Notes: a model not told the origin generated them from the sequence alone. A stretch of 64,000 nucleotides of DNA from Mesorhizobium sp. NZP2077 (GCF_013170805.1 NZ_CP051293.1:4594001-4658000), one strand, 5' to 3'; shown: positions 53,963 to 63,713, numbered from the stretch's first letter. Numbers and translations are program-made.

Positions 53963-54946
53963 ATGATTGCGTTGCAGCGGCTTCTCCTGGTCCCCCTGCT
54001 CGCGGCCCTCGCCTGCGGCGGCGCGCTCATGGCCGGGACAGCGCATGCCGGCGGACTGGTCGTCGTTCCTCCCGGCAATCGCTCCGAGACGCAACCGACG
54101 ATCCCGGATGCATCGGCGACGCGAACCCGCGCCTTCAAGACCACCTACGCAGAAAAATACGAGAAGATCATCGCGCTGCTGAAGCGCGAGAAGAAACTGG
54201 TGTCGCATATCAAGCAGGTGGCGGCCGCCTACGATATCGACCCCATCCACATCGTCGGCGCACTGGTCGGCGAACATACCTACAATGTGACCGCCGTCGG
54301 CTCGGTCCAGACCTACTATGTGAAGGCGCTGTCCTATTCCGGCCTCGACTTTGCCTTCCGCTACAAGGGCGTGCCGGTGCAGACCTTTGTCCAGCGGCCG
54401 GAATTCGCGGCCTGCGCCGAGGCAAAGGACAGTGCTGCCCTGTGGAGTTGCCGCGACAGGGTGTGGGTCGAGCATTTCCGCGGCAAGACGGTCGACGGCG
54501 TCACCTACGATGCCCAGACCTTCCAGCAGGCATTCTTCCAGCCCTTCTTCGCCGGCCAGACATTCGGCCTCGGCCAGATCAGCCCGCTGACCGCGCTCGA
54601 GGTGACCGACTTGGTCAACAAGGTGAGCGGCTACGACAAGCTCACGCCGGATCATGCGCAGGCGATCTATCGCGATGTCATGGATCCGGACCGCAGCATC
54701 GTCTACATCGCCGCGATCGTGCGCGACGCCATCGACGCCTACAAGGAAAAGGGCTTCGACATCTCAGGCAATCCGGGCATCACGGCGACGCTCTACAATG
54801 TCGGTCAGCCCAGGCAGCGGGCGGCAGACCTGCGCGCGGCCATCGCCGGCGGCAAGGGCCGCAAACTGCCGGTCGAAAATTATTACGGCTGGCTCGTCAA
54901 CGACAAGCTCGACGAACTCAGGAGCCTGCTCGACAGCGGCAGCTGA
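53963..54946 (+). CDS. DUF1402 family periplasmic protein
   Basis: A 327-aa protein with signal peptide (about 1-29, ending AHAG) and the DUF1402 domain: VAAAYDIDPIHIVGALVGEHTYNV, QTFGLGQISPLTALEVTDLV and ENYYGWLVNDKLDELR. The order of an (I/V)xG-E... helix followed by QISPLTALEV recalls lytic-transglycosylase-like folds, so a peptidoglycan role is plausible but not shown. The family is nearly confined to Hyphomicrobiales. DedA gene follows. Confidence 0.88.
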   Translation: MIALQRLLLVPLLAALACGGALMAGTAHAGGLVVVPPGNRSETQPTIPDASATRTRAFKTTYAEKYEKIIALLKREKKLVSHIKQVAAAYDIDPIHIVGALVGEHTYNVTAVGSVQTYYVKALSYSGLDFAFRYKGVPVQTFVQRPEFAACAEAKDSAALWSCRDRVWVEHFRGKTVDGVTYDAQTFQQAFFQPFFAGQTFGLGQISPLTALEVTDLVNKVSGYDKLTPDHAQAIYRDVMDPDRSIVYIAAIVRDAIDAYKEKGFDISGNPGITATLYNVGQPRQRAADLRAAIAGGKGRKLPVENYYGWLVNDKLDELRSLLDSGS

Positions 54947-54971
54947 GCAACGCTTTTAACAGGGAGCCTGC

Positions 54972-55607
54972 GTGCAGTCGTTCATCGACCAGAGCGTTTG
55001 TTTCATCGAGAACCATCAGGCGTGGGCCGGCCTCGTCGTCGGGCTGCTTGCCTTTGGCGAGTCGCTCGTGCTGGTCGGCATCCTCTTGCCCGGCACCACG
55101 GTGCTCATTATCGTCGGCGGCCTGGTGGGGGCCGGCATCGTGCAGCCTCTGCCCGTTCTTCTGGCCGCGATGATCGGGGCGGCGCTCGGCGACACCATCT
55201 CCTACTTCCTCGGCAAATGGCTGGGGCGCGGTGTCGTCCATAAATGGCCGCTCAACCGTTACCGCCGCGAGGTCGCCCGAGCGCGGCTGTTCTTTCACCG
55301 CTATGGCTTCGCAGCGGTCTTCGTCGGCCGCTTCTTCGGCCCCGTCCGCGCCACCGTGCCGCTGGTCGCGGGCATGATGGGCATGCACCGGCGCCGCTTC
55401 CAGATCGCCAACATCCTGTCGGCGATCATCTGGGCTCCGGTCGTGCTGTCGCCGGGATGGCTGGTGGCCAAGGGCGCCGGCAGCCTCCCCGAGCTCGATG
55501 TGACCAGCCTGTTCGGTCTAGCGGCGATCGCCGTGGTCGCCTTGATCATCATAGCGGTGATCGCGCTCAAGCTTCGGGGCAAGCGCGAGCCTAACCCCTC
55601 TTCCTGA
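54972..55607 (+). CDS. DedA-family membrane protein
   Basis: A 211-aa inner-membrane protein with four to five TM helices, GTG start with AGGGAG upstream. DedA marks: FGESLVLVGILLPGTTVLIIVGGLVG (E...PG motif), GAALGDTISYFLGKW and FVGRFFGPVRATVPLVAGMMGM (FxRFxPxxR-like). DedA proteins are lipid flippases (undecaprenyl-phosphate or phospholipid). Its 3' end overlaps the NAGPA gene by 17 bp, convergently. Confidence 0.92.
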   Translation: MQSFIDQSVCFIENHQAWAGLVVGLLAFGESLVLVGILLPGTTVLIIVGGLVGAGIVQPLPVLLAAMIGAALGDTISYFLGKWLGRGVVHKWPLNRYRREVARARLFFHRYGFAAVFVGRFFGPVRATVPLVAGMMGMHRRRFQIANILSAIIWAPVVLSPGWLVAKGAGSLPELDVTSLFGLAAIAVVALIIIAVIALKLRGKREPNPSS

Positions 55608-56382
55608 ACACCCCAATCATCGGTCCCAGATTCCAGTAGTCGTCATTGCGGCCGATCGCGGGCGCGAACAGGCTCGATATCGTGCCATCGAGAAACAGCG
55701 CATTGTCGCAGCCAAGCGCATCGCGGAACAGGCGGGCGAATGCATGGAAATTCACCGTGCCGTTCGAAATGGCAAAGACCGCGACACCGTCCTTGCGCAC
55801 CCCGACCCCGTCGCGGGACTTGCGCGACGTGCCGTCGGACTGGAATTTCGGATGAAGCTGGCCATCGATCACCAGCATCGGACCAGATTGCGTGGCATAG
55901 TCGGTAGATGGCCGCTTCCTGACAAAGTCCCTGGTCGTGCGAACCGCCGCCTTGCCTTGGCTGATGTAGAAGATGCCGTTCGGCTGCAGCGAAAAATTGC
56001 CGCTTCCCGATCCCGTCTTCACACCGGCCATTTCCTGACCACGCTCGACATAGAGGCCGACCGGCCTGAGGTCGGGATGATACATGCCGGCATTGATGGC
56101 AAACAGCATGATGCGGCCGGCGGCGCGCTGGGCGTTGTCGAGATTGTGCAGCGACTGAAAAGGCTTGCCGGCAGGATCCTTCCAGAACAGCTCGATCGAA
56201 TAGAGTTTCGGATCGACCTCGCAGACCAGATAGTTTGTCGCCTCGAACGCGAAGTCTCGGCACGGCGGCACCGATGCGACCCATTGGCCGAATGCCATGG
56301 TGGTGGCGACAGCCTGCGGCAGCGCAGCCTTGACCAGCGTCAGCAGCAAGGGCGCCGCGTTGAGAAATGTCAGAAAATCCAT
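55591..56382 (-). CDS. Phosphodiester glycosidase (NAGPA/DUF2233 family)
   Basis: A 263-aa exported protein (N-terminal hydrophobic segment from MDFLTFLNAAPLLLTLV) with the NAGPA fold: FAINAGMYHPDLRPVGLYVERG, NFSLQPNGIFYIS, SGPMLVIDGQLHP, SRDGVGVRKDG and ALFLDGTISSLFAP. Family members cleave N-acetylglucosamine phosphodiesters or related exopolysaccharide links. ATG 56382 is chosen over a longer frame (56427). Confidence 0.87.
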   Translation of the reverse strand: MDFLTFLNAAPLLLTLVKAALPQAVATTMAFGQWVASVPPCRDFAFEATNYLVCEVDPKLYSIELFWKDPAGKPFQSLHNLDNAQRAAGRIMLFAINAGMYHPDLRPVGLYVERGQEMAGVKTGSGSGNFSLQPNGIFYISQGKAAVRTTRDFVRKRPSTDYATQSGPMLVIDGQLHPKFQSDGTSRKSRDGVGVRKDGVAVFAISNGTVNFHAFARLFRDALGCDNALFLDGTISSLFAPAIGRNDDYWNLGPMIGVFRKRG

Positions 56383-56501
56383 GCATCTATCCGATTGCCA
56401 GTTCCAACGAGCGGCCGTGGATAGCACCGTCGACCGGCGCTATGAAGGCCGGTTCGGGAGCATGGATCAGGATATGTGGCAGGCGCGGCCAGGCGACGAG
56501 A

Positions 56502-57125
56502 CTATCTGACTGAGCTGACCAGCTGCTCGTCGCCACCAAGGATGGAAACCCAGTGCCCGGTGTTGTCGCTCGCCTGCCGTTTCAGGTAGCGATAGCTGGT
56601 CTGGTTCCAGAGGCGGACCTTGTCGGTCAGATTGTCGAGGATGAAGTCGCCCTTGTCGGTGCGCACCGTCAGCACGGCATGACCTTCGCCATCAGGTTTG
56701 CGGACCACCGTCATCAGCAGATTGGCAACGGCGATGCCCAGGCTGTTGAGCTCACGCCGCTTTTCCAGAGCGTAGTCCTCACAGTCACCAAAACCGTTGT
56801 CCGGATAGGCCCACCACTCGTCCTTGCCGTAATTGTCCATGTCGCTCATCGGCTTGACGCGCGTGTTGACCGAGAGATTTACGGCCGAGATATCGTGCAG
56901 CAGCTTGCTGGTCATGTGTTCCGCTTCGCTGTTGGACGAACGGATCGCGCATTCGGCGACATGGATCTTGCAAAAATCATAGTGGCCGATCGGCTGGGAG
57001 GTCGAGCCGCCGACAACCATGGACACGGGCGCGGCATAGGCTGAACCCGCCGCACAGCAAGCGGACAGCGCAAACGCCAGCCCCAGCCCCTTCGCCTTGC
57101 GGCGCCAACCCATCGAGGATGCCAT
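56502..57125 (-). CDS. Transglutaminase-like cysteine peptidase (BTLCP family), second copy
   Basis: A 207-aa paralogue of the 246-854 gene: signal peptide (about 1-31, ending AYAA), then GHYDFCKIH..., catalytic Cys115 in GDCEDYALEKRREL, His149 in GHAVLTVRT and Asp164 in FILDNL. The second half is more alike than the first. No secretion or c-di-GMP gene is next to it. Divergent from a gene further right. Confidence 0.88.
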   Translation of the reverse strand: MASSMGWRRKAKGLGLAFALSACCAAGSAYAAPVSMVVGGSTSQPIGHYDFCKIHVAECAIRSSNSEAEHMTSKLLHDISAVNLSVNTRVKPMSDMDNYGKDEWWAYPDNGFGDCEDYALEKRRELNSLGIAVANLLMTVVRKPDGEGHAVLTVRTDKGDFILDNLTDKVRLWNQTSYRYLKRQASDNTGHWVSILGGDEQLVSSVR

Positions 57126-57258
57126 CCGGCCCCACCCATCTGTTTTGTTAACAGAATGTTAAGGGCTGTTATCTTCCGAAGTCAATGAACGCGGCTGATC
57201 ACATCTCCGAGGGATCGACTCATGCATCCAAGTGGTGCCGGCGCGCAACACTGGCCGG

Positions 57259-58131
57259 TCAAGCCAGCCATCCTATCGCCACGCAGAGCAGCAGGACGAT
57301 GCCGAGCAGGCCGCGATAGATGACGAAGGGCCAGGCCGAGAAACGTTCCAGCACGCGCATCAGACCCCAGATGGCGAAGAAGGCGGAGATCGAGGCGACG
57401 ACCAGCCCGGTGGCAAGAACCGACCAGCCATGGGCGTCGAGATGAACCTTGTGCAGTTCCCACAGCTCCTTCAGACCGGCCAGCGCGATCGCGGGCAGCC
57501 CCAGCAGGAACGAGAAGCGCGCCGCCTCAGCCCGCTTGAAACCGAGCCCCAGCGCGGCCGTTAAAGTCGAGCCCGAGCGCGACACGCCAGGGATCAGCGC
57601 GCCGATCTGGGCGACGCCGACAAGCAGCGCATCGGCCAGCGACGCTTCGCCGATGGTGCGCTTGTGGCGGGCGAAAATCTCGGCGAGCGCCAGCAGGATC
57701 GCCATTGCGATACAGGACCAGCCGATCACGCTCAGGCTGCGCAGCGGCGAATTGCAGGCGTTGAGCACGCCCGACAGCGCGACGCCGGCAATGACGATCG
57801 GGATCGTCGCCAGCACGATCCAGGACGCCAGCTGGAAATGCCGGTCGGCGAAATCGCGCCGCGTCAGAGCGTCGAGCGAACCGAACAGAAGATCCCTGAC
57901 ATCGCCCCAAAAATAACTGATGACGGCGGCAAGGGCAGCAAGCTGCATGGCGGCGGAGAAGGCAGACCCCGGATCCTGCCAGCCGAGCACCGCCGGCACG
58001 ATGCGCATATGGGCGGTCGAGGAAATCGGCAGCAATTCGGTGATGCCTTGCACCAGGCCGAGAAACGCGACCTTGGCATATCCCAGGCCGACAAAGCCGG
58101 TGTCTACGCCCTGGGTGCAGATGTCAGCCAT
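57259..58131 (-). CDS. uppP: Undecaprenyl-diphosphate phosphatase
   Basis: Dephosphorylates undecaprenyl-PP, recycling the lipid carrier of peptidoglycan. The 290-aa membrane protein shows VQGITELLPISSTAHM (E/QxxTExLPISSxxH) near residue 30 and a second VGVAQIGALIPGVSRSGSTL (GxxQxxALIPGxSRSG) near 170; catalytic Glu and the SRSG loop are kept. Multi-TM pattern complete. ATG 58131. Confidence 0.93.
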   Translation of the reverse strand: MADICTQGVDTGFVGLGYAKVAFLGLVQGITELLPISSTAHMRIVPAVLGWQDPGSAFSAAMQLAALAAVISYFWGDVRDLLFGSLDALTRRDFADRHFQLASWIVLATIPIVIAGVALSGVLNACNSPLRSLSVIGWSCIAMAILLALAEIFARHKRTIGEASLADALLVGVAQIGALIPGVSRSGSTLTAALGLGFKRAEAARFSFLLGLPAIALAGLKELWELHKVHLDAHGWSVLATGLVVASISAFFAIWGLMRVLERFSAWPFVIYRGLLGIVLLLCVAIGWLA

Positions 58132-58266
58132 GTCGGGTTCCGTGTGTGAGAGATCGAACTTGCGCTGAAGGGACCGGCCGGTCCGGGGCAAGCCATACCG
58201 TCATCGAATGGATAATCAATTTACGAATTTGTAATCTGGTGTGGCCGCGCTGAATGCGCACAGTTC

Positions 58267-58287
58267 AAAACCGGCCCAACGGGCCGG
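58267..58287 (-). terminator. Terminator of the small gene at 58322-58519
   Basis: A 7-bp perfect GC stem (CCGGCCC 58271-58277, GGGCCGG 58281-58287) with a U-run on the minus strand (58267-58270). Confidence 0.7.
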
Positions 58288-58321
58288 CCTAAGCTCTCAT
58301 GGGGGGAAAACCGCAAAGCGG

Positions 58322-58519
58322 TTATGGGCACAGCCAGAGTTTCTGGCAGGTCCTGGCGATCACATGCGCAGGCGGAACTAGAGGCTCCTCGGCCGAAGGG
58401 CGGCGAGCCCGTTCGAGCAGCATGCGTACCTGTTCCGGGCGCACGCGATCGCGCTCCATGACAAGCAGGACCATCGGATCGCTCAAAAGCTCGTCCAGGG
58501 TGCTGATGCTGTCGTTCAT
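58322..58519 (-). CDS. Small hypothetical protein
   Basis: A 65-aa protein (MNDSISTLDELLSDPMVLLV..., VRPEQVRMLLERARRP) with GGAGACG before the ATG at 58519. The pattern of short helical, charged proteins is common in rhizobia. No family; the hairpin terminator after it supports a real gene. Confidence 0.6.
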   Translation of the reverse strand: MNDSISTLDELLSDPMVLLVMERDRVRPEQVRMLLERARRPSAEEPLVPPAHVIARTCQKLWLCP

Positions 58520-58670
58520 CCGTCGTCTCCTCGAATGCCGGCCCGCGCAGCATAGATAGGAAGACAATGATGGCCCGCCAATGACGTTTTGCCGGCTATT
58601 GCGTGACGATTTGCATTAATTTTTGGTCTGGTTTCACTTCCTTCCTCCCCTTGTGGGAGGAGGGAAAGAC

Positions 58671-59072
58671 CTAGCCCGGCGGCGGAGCGCCTTCATGTTG
58701 CGGCAAGCCGTCATCGAGCACCACCCAGGGCTGTTTCGAAGCGGTGAAAATGTGCATCTGCGGCTTGAAGCTCGAGGGATCGTCAAGCGAGCCGGTGGTG
58801 ATGCCTATGACGCCAGCGGAATCGCGGCGCGAAAACATCGTCGTGCCGCAGCTCGGGCAAAATCCGCGCTTGAGATCGGGCGAGGTGTTCACGCTCGCCA
58901 GCGGCCCCTCGATGGTCACATCATCAATGCGAAACAGCACGCGTGCGTTGAAGGCAGCGCCGATTGCCTTCTGGCAAAGCCGGCAATGGCAGATGCGTTC
59001 ATTAATGGGCGCCGCGTCGGTGCTATAGCGCACCGCTCCGCACAGGCACCCGCCCTGATGTTTGGCCATCAC
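58671..59072 (-). CDS. GFA-family (glutathione-dependent formaldehyde-activating-like) protein
   Basis: A 133-aa protein with the GFA cysteine pattern CLCGAVRY, CHCRLCQKA and FCPSCGTTMF, which binds zinc. Despite the name, the GFA group is now doubted as formaldehyde enzymes; role unknown. Stand-alone gene, divergent from the oxygenase at 59182. Confidence 0.9.
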   Translation of the reverse strand: MMAKHQGGCLCGAVRYSTDAAPINERICHCRLCQKAIGAAFNARVLFRIDDVTIEGPLASVNTSPDLKRGFCPSCGTTMFSRRDSAGVIGITTGSLDDPSSFKPQMHIFTASKQPWVVLDDGLPQHEGAPPPG

Positions 59073-59181
59073 CGTGATCCATGACGAGGAGAATGTGCGC
59101 CCAAGGTAATGGCGGGACGGATTGGGTCAATTGAAAAGCTTTGATACAACATCATCGATTACCGTGATGCGGCAGGAAGCC

Positions 59182-60210
59182 ATGACGCGAGACATTGAAA
59201 CCATCAGCATCGCTGATCTGTTCAGGCCGCCCTCGTCCGCCCGCGACCGCGCTGACGTCAGCATCATGGCAGCCGCCTCGGGGATCGGCTTCATGGCGGT
59301 CCGCGATTTTCCCGGCGACGCCTGGCTGACGCCGGACGGCAGAGCGCAGTTGCTGCGCATCTTCGCCCTTCCCCAACCTGAGAAGCAGAAATTGCTGCGC
59401 TGGAATTTCGACCGCAGCAACAAAAACGTCTATCGCGGCTGGTTCCCGCTGCAGCCGACAGCCGTTTCCTACAAGGAAGGCATCGACATCGGCCCGGATC
59501 TCGCTGACACGGCGCGCATTTCGGCACCCGACGACCCGCTGTGCGAGCCGACCCCCTTGCCGGCCGAAGATACCCTACCCGGCTGGCGCGCGGCAGCGGC
59601 GGATTACTACCGCGCCATGGAGACAGTCGGCAACGCGCTGATGCGGTCGATCGCTCGCGGGCTTGGCCTGCCGGAAACGATCTTCGACTCCTATTTCGAG
59701 CATGGCATCTCGACGCTGCGCCTGATCCGCTATCCCCTGCGCGACGCCAATGCGCGCATCGACATCAGCGGGCCTGACTTCTCGGTGGTCCACAAGGGCG
59801 AGATACGCACCATCATCGGCCGCGAGCATGCCGATTCCGGTTTTGTCACATTGCTGGCACTGGACGGGGTCGAAGGCTTGCAGGCAAAAAACCTTGCCGG
59901 CGAATGGATCGACGTGCCGCCCGCCAACGGCACGCTGGCGGTCAATTTCGGCCAGTTGCTGGAACGCTGGACCGGCGGACGTGCCCGCGCGACGCGGCAC
60001 CGGGTGATTGCACCGAAGACGGCACGGTTTTCGATCCCGTTTTTCTACGAGCCGCGTGTCGACGCCGAGATCGCGCCCTTGCCACTAAGCGGCACAGAGC
60101 CCTTCGAGCCGTTTCTCTATGGCGACTACCTCTGGGAATCGGCGACGAATTTCGTCGAGATGAGCGGCATCAGGCATCTCAGGCAGCCCCGTCGCGCCAG
60201 GGCTTCCTGA
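59182..60210 (+). CDS. 2-oxoglutarate/Fe(II)-dependent oxygenase (isopenicillin N synthase type)
   Basis: A 342-aa enzyme. The DIOX_N region is followed by the jelly-roll 2OG domain: REHADSGFVTLLALD (His-x-Asp), RATRHRVIAP (distal His) and RFSIPFFYEP (RxS for 2OG). AGGAAG sets the start at 59182; earlier in-frame ATGs exist at 59122 and 59167. Such enzymes hydroxylate or desaturate small molecules; substrate unknown. Downstream genes on the minus strand are unrelated. Confidence 0.9.
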   Translation: MTRDIETISIADLFRPPSSARDRADVSIMAAASGIGFMAVRDFPGDAWLTPDGRAQLLRIFALPQPEKQKLLRWNFDRSNKNVYRGWFPLQPTAVSYKEGIDIGPDLADTARISAPDDPLCEPTPLPAEDTLPGWRAAAADYYRAMETVGNALMRSIARGLGLPETIFDSYFEHGISTLRLIRYPLRDANARIDISGPDFSVVHKGEIRTIIGREHADSGFVTLLALDGVEGLQAKNLAGEWIDVPPANGTLAVNFGQLLERWTGGRARATRHRVIAPKTARFSIPFFYEPRVDAEIAPLPLSGTEPFEPFLYGDYLWESATNFVEMSGIRHLRQPRRARAS

Positions 60211-60272
60211 ACAACACGCCCGCCATCTCGCGGCAGACGGCAGCGAGTTGGGGAATGCCGCGAAGGCTTGCG

Positions 60273-60521
60273 TCAGTGGCGCTTGGCTTGCACCAGATAG
60301 GCGTCGATCTCGGTCTCGCCGAGCCATTTTGCTGCCTCGAGTCGATGCAGACCCTCGACCAGTATGTGGCGCTTGCCGTCGTGGCGGACCTGGATCGGCG
60401 TCTTCATGCCATTTTCCAGAATGTCCTCGGCGAGGCTCCGCACGGTCTCGGGGTGCAATGTCTTCTTGCGCGCCGTCGGAACGTAGATATCGTCGAGCTT
60501 GACCTTCTGGACCCTGAGCAT
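60273..60521 (-). CDS. Small ParB-like nuclease-fold protein
   Basis: An 82-aa protein that is only the N-terminal ParB/Srx-like domain: VKLDDIYVPTARKKTLHPETVRSLAEDILENGMKTPIQVRHDG, ILVEGLHRLEAAKWLGE. The GxHRLEA motif is the ParB nucleotide/DNA-binding box. It lacks the HTH and dimer domains of a segregation ParB, so a chromosome-partition role is unlikely. I start at ATG 60521 with GGGGA upstream. Divergent from the formamidase-like gene. Confidence 0.83.
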   Translation of the reverse strand: MLRVQKVKLDDIYVPTARKKTLHPETVRSLAEDILENGMKTPIQVRHDGKRHILVEGLHRLEAAKWLGETEIDAYLVQAKRH

Positions 60522-60676
60522 GCCTATCCCCATGGCGGAAACGCCGCCTTCCCTGAGATAGTCCGTTTGCTGAAGGCGGCCAAGGGCGCGGCTAACGAAT
60601 GCTGGCCTGATCGTTTCCATTTGACGCTCGGCCTCCAGATCGCCGAAATGGCGCGCCTCGACCTTTTCCGGTGTCC

Positions 60677-62320
60677 ATGAACCATCTGCCGACCGAGTTC
60701 CCCGATTTCGGACTGACGCCAGAGCAGCGCCGCCACGCGGTGCGCGGCCATTACTATGAATGGCCGGGAATGGATGGCGAGCGCGGCGAGATCTGGTGCT
60801 ACAGCGACCGCTTTTCCTACCGCGCCGGGGAGACGGTGGCGCTGTATGTCAGTTCGACGGCTCCAGCATTCAACATGGCGATCGTTCGTGACGGCGCCAC
60901 CGAGACGAAAGTGTTCGAGAAATCGGGCATAGCGGCGTCCTGGCAGGACACTTCAGACCAATGTTCCGCCGAGGGTTGCGGCTGGGAAGCCGCCTTCGAA
61001 TTCCGTGTCGAGAACGACTGGCCGTCCGGTGCCTATCGGGTAACGCTGACTGCCGCCGGCCATGACGGCAGGCCGATCCACAGCCACCATCTGTTCATCG
61101 TCAGCCCCCAGTCCGGCAGGAAGCCTGGCCGCGTGCTGCAGGTGGCGGCGACGGGGACGTGGCTTGCCTACAACACCTGGGGCGGCTCCAACCACTATCA
61201 GGGCATTACCGGGCCGGATCGCAACCAGTACTCGCCCATCGTGTCGACACAGCGCCCATGGTGCCGTGGCTTCGTCGTACTGCCGAACGACGCACCGCGC
61301 GTGCCGCTGGAAGTCGCCGTGCCGCCGAAGACGATACCGCGCTATCCCCATATGGAGTGGGCGCTGGCAACCGGCCATTCGAAGAAATACGCCTCGTCCG
61401 GTTGGGCGAGCTACGACAGCCACTTCTTCCGCTTCGCCGAACGGGCCGGCTACGCCGTCGACCTGGCGAGCCAGCACGACCTGCATTTCTCACCCGACAT
61501 TCTCGACGGCTATGACTGCGCCGCCTTCGTCGGCCATGATGAATACTGGACCTGGGAAATGCGCGACGCGGTCGACAACTATGTGACCCGGGGCGGCCAT
61601 GCGGCGCGCTTTGCCGGCAATTTCATGTGGCAGACGCGGCTGGAAGACGAAGGCCGCAGTCAGGTCTGCTACAAATATCGTGCCCGCGCCGAGGATCCTG
61701 CCTATCTCCAAGGCGGCGACGTCACCCGCGCCACCAATTCCTGGGAGGCACCGGAAATCGGCCGGCCGGGTTCGGCGACCTTCGGGCTCAACGCGACGCG
61801 CGGTGTCTATGCCGGCTGGGGCGGTTGCGCGCCGCGCGGTGTGCGTGGTTTTCCGGTCTACCGGCCGGAGCACTGGGCCTTCGCCGGCACCGGCATCTAT
61901 TATGGCGACCTGCTCGGCGCCGACAGCCATGTCTATGGCTATGAGGTCGATGGGCTCGACTTCGAGATCCGCGGCGGCCTGCCCTACCCCACATCAGACA
62001 GCGGCGCGCCGGATGGCTTGCAGGTTCTGGCCGTGGGCATGGCCAGCCAGGTGGAGGAAAGCGCCGACATCCCGATCGAGGATCAGTTCCTCACCGACGA
62101 GGATGGCCGCTTCACTGCCGAAACGCTGTTCGGCGAGGCGAGCGACGCCAATCTCGAAAAAGTCAAACGCGGCAATGGCATGATCGTCAATTTCCCGCGC
62201 GGCAAGGGCGAGGTGTTCCATGCCGGAAGCTGCGAATGGGTGGCCGGCCTGCTAAGACAAGACCCGATGGTCGAACGCGTCACCCAGAATGTCCTTGATC
62301 GCTACCTTGGAAAATCCTGA
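60677..62320 (+). CDS. N,N-dimethylformamidase beta-subunit-like hydrolase
   Basis: A 547-aa protein of the DMF-amidase beta (DmfA2-type) family: GHDEYWTWEMRD carries the His-x-Glu Fe ligands, with LAYNTWGGSNHYQG, DLHFSPDILDGYDCAAF and FPRGKGEVFHAGSCEW around it. DMFase splits amides such as dimethylformamide; here the true substrate is unknown. It is the first gene of a three-gene catabolic operon. The stop is 1 bp before the aminotransferase start. Confidence 0.87.
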   Translation: MNHLPTEFPDFGLTPEQRRHAVRGHYYEWPGMDGERGEIWCYSDRFSYRAGETVALYVSSTAPAFNMAIVRDGATETKVFEKSGIAASWQDTSDQCSAEGCGWEAAFEFRVENDWPSGAYRVTLTAAGHDGRPIHSHHLFIVSPQSGRKPGRVLQVAATGTWLAYNTWGGSNHYQGITGPDRNQYSPIVSTQRPWCRGFVVLPNDAPRVPLEVAVPPKTIPRYPHMEWALATGHSKKYASSGWASYDSHFFRFAERAGYAVDLASQHDLHFSPDILDGYDCAAFVGHDEYWTWEMRDAVDNYVTRGGHAARFAGNFMWQTRLEDEGRSQVCYKYRARAEDPAYLQGGDVTRATNSWEAPEIGRPGSATFGLNATRGVYAGWGGCAPRGVRGFPVYRPEHWAFAGTGIYYGDLLGADSHVYGYEVDGLDFEIRGGLPYPTSDSGAPDGLQVLAVGMASQVEESADIPIEDQFLTDEDGRFTAETLFGEASDANLEKVKRGNGMIVNFPRGKGEVFHAGSCEWVAGLLRQDPMVERVTQNVLDRYLGKS

Positions 62321-62321
62321 C

Positions 62322-63701
62322 ATGTCGAAAACCCAGACCGCCGCTCAAGACATCGAGACCCGGCGAGAATCGCATCTGTTCTACCTGTCGAGCCTGCGCC
62401 GGCCGCTGATCGACCGCGCCGAAGGCATCTATATGTGGACGCAGGACGGCCGCCGCTTCATCGATGGATCGAGCGGGCCGATGGTCGCCAATATCGGCCA
62501 TTCCAACCGCAATGTGCTCGACGCCATGAAGCGACAGATGGACCGCGCGACCTTCGCCTACCGCCTGCATTTCGAAAACGAGCCTGCGGAAGAGCTGGCG
62601 CGCGAACTGGCCGGCAAGCTGCCGGAAGGCATGGACCGCATCTTCTTCGTCTCGGGCGGTTCGGAAGCGACGGAATCCTGCATCAAGCTGGCACGGCAAT
62701 GGGCCGTTGCTACCGGCCAAGCCAGCCGCTGGAAGGTGATCACCCGTTTTCCCTCCTATCATGGTGGCACGCTGGGTTCGCTGTCGATCACCGGCGACGA
62801 CGCGCTGGCCGAAACTTTCACGCCGATGATGCGGGTGATGCCGACGGTGCCGGCGCCGGCCGCCTGGCGCGACCGCGACAATCTTTCGATGGAGCAACGC
62901 GGCGTTCGCTACGCCGACATGCTGGAGGAGAAGATCCTCGCTGAAGGGCCGGAGAGCGTCGTCGCCTTCATCATGGAGCCGATCGGAGGTGCTGCCACCG
63001 CCGCCCTGGTGGCGCCGGACAGCTATTATGCGCGCATCCGCGAGATATGTGACCGCTACGGCATCCTGCTCATTCATGACGAAGTGATGAGCGGCGCCGG
63101 CCGCACCGGCAAATTCCTTGGCGGCGATCACTGGAACTGCAAGCCCGACATCGTCGCGCTGTCGAAAGGGCTGGGCTCGGGCTATGCGCCGCTTGGCGCA
63201 CTCGCCGCCCCAATGCGGCTGGTGCAGCCGCTGCTCGCTTCCGGCGGCTTCCAGCATGGCCACACCTATGCCGGCAATCCGCTTGCCTGCGCCGCCGGCC
63301 TTGCCGTGCTCGGCGAAATGGACCGGCTCGACCTGATCGCCAATGCCGCCGCCATGGGCGATGTGCTGATGGACGGACTGAAGGGGTTGGCGAAGCGCTT
63401 TCCCTTCATCGCCGACGTGCGCGGCAAGGGCCTGCTCACCGGTGCCGAGATGGTTGCCGATCCCGAGACGCTGCGGCCGATCGACCAGAGCAAGAAAGCC
63501 ACGCAGCGGCTGCTCGACCTTGCCTATGAGCGCGGGCTGATCATCTATGGCCGCAGGGTCAAGGGTGGCGTCGACGGCGACAATTTCATGGTCGCGCCGC
63601 CGATGATCGTCACCAGCGAACAGGTCGGCGAGATCATCTCCATCATCGGCGACTCGCTGGAGGTTCTGGCCGATGAACTCGACCTGCCGGTCGAAGGCTG
63701 A
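62322..63701 (+). CDS. Class III PLP-dependent aminotransferase
   Basis: A 459-aa enzyme. PLP features: SGGSEATESCIKLAR near residue 115, IEPIGG as FIMEPIGG, LIHDEVMSGAGRTG (Asp-Glu-x-x-x-G) and the Schiff-base Lys in DIVALSKGLGSGYAPLGAL. Aspartate-aminotransferase-family fold, likely acting on an omega-amino acid or diamine. It is sandwiched tightly between the formamidase-like and BKACE genes. Confidence 0.92.
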   Translation: MSKTQTAAQDIETRRESHLFYLSSLRRPLIDRAEGIYMWTQDGRRFIDGSSGPMVANIGHSNRNVLDAMKRQMDRATFAYRLHFENEPAEELARELAGKLPEGMDRIFFVSGGSEATESCIKLARQWAVATGQASRWKVITRFPSYHGGTLGSLSITGDDALAETFTPMMRVMPTVPAPAAWRDRDNLSMEQRGVRYADMLEEKILAEGPESVVAFIMEPIGGAATAALVAPDSYYARIREICDRYGILLIHDEVMSGAGRTGKFLGGDHWNCKPDIVALSKGLGSGYAPLGALAAPMRLVQPLLASGGFQHGHTYAGNPLACAAGLAVLGEMDRLDLIANAAAMGDVLMDGLKGLAKRFPFIADVRGKGLLTGAEMVADPETLRPIDQSKKATQRLLDLAYERGLIIYGRRVKGGVDGDNFMVAPPMIVTSEQVGEIISIIGDSLEVLADELDLPVEG

Positions 63702-63713
63702 GGGGCAAAAAAA

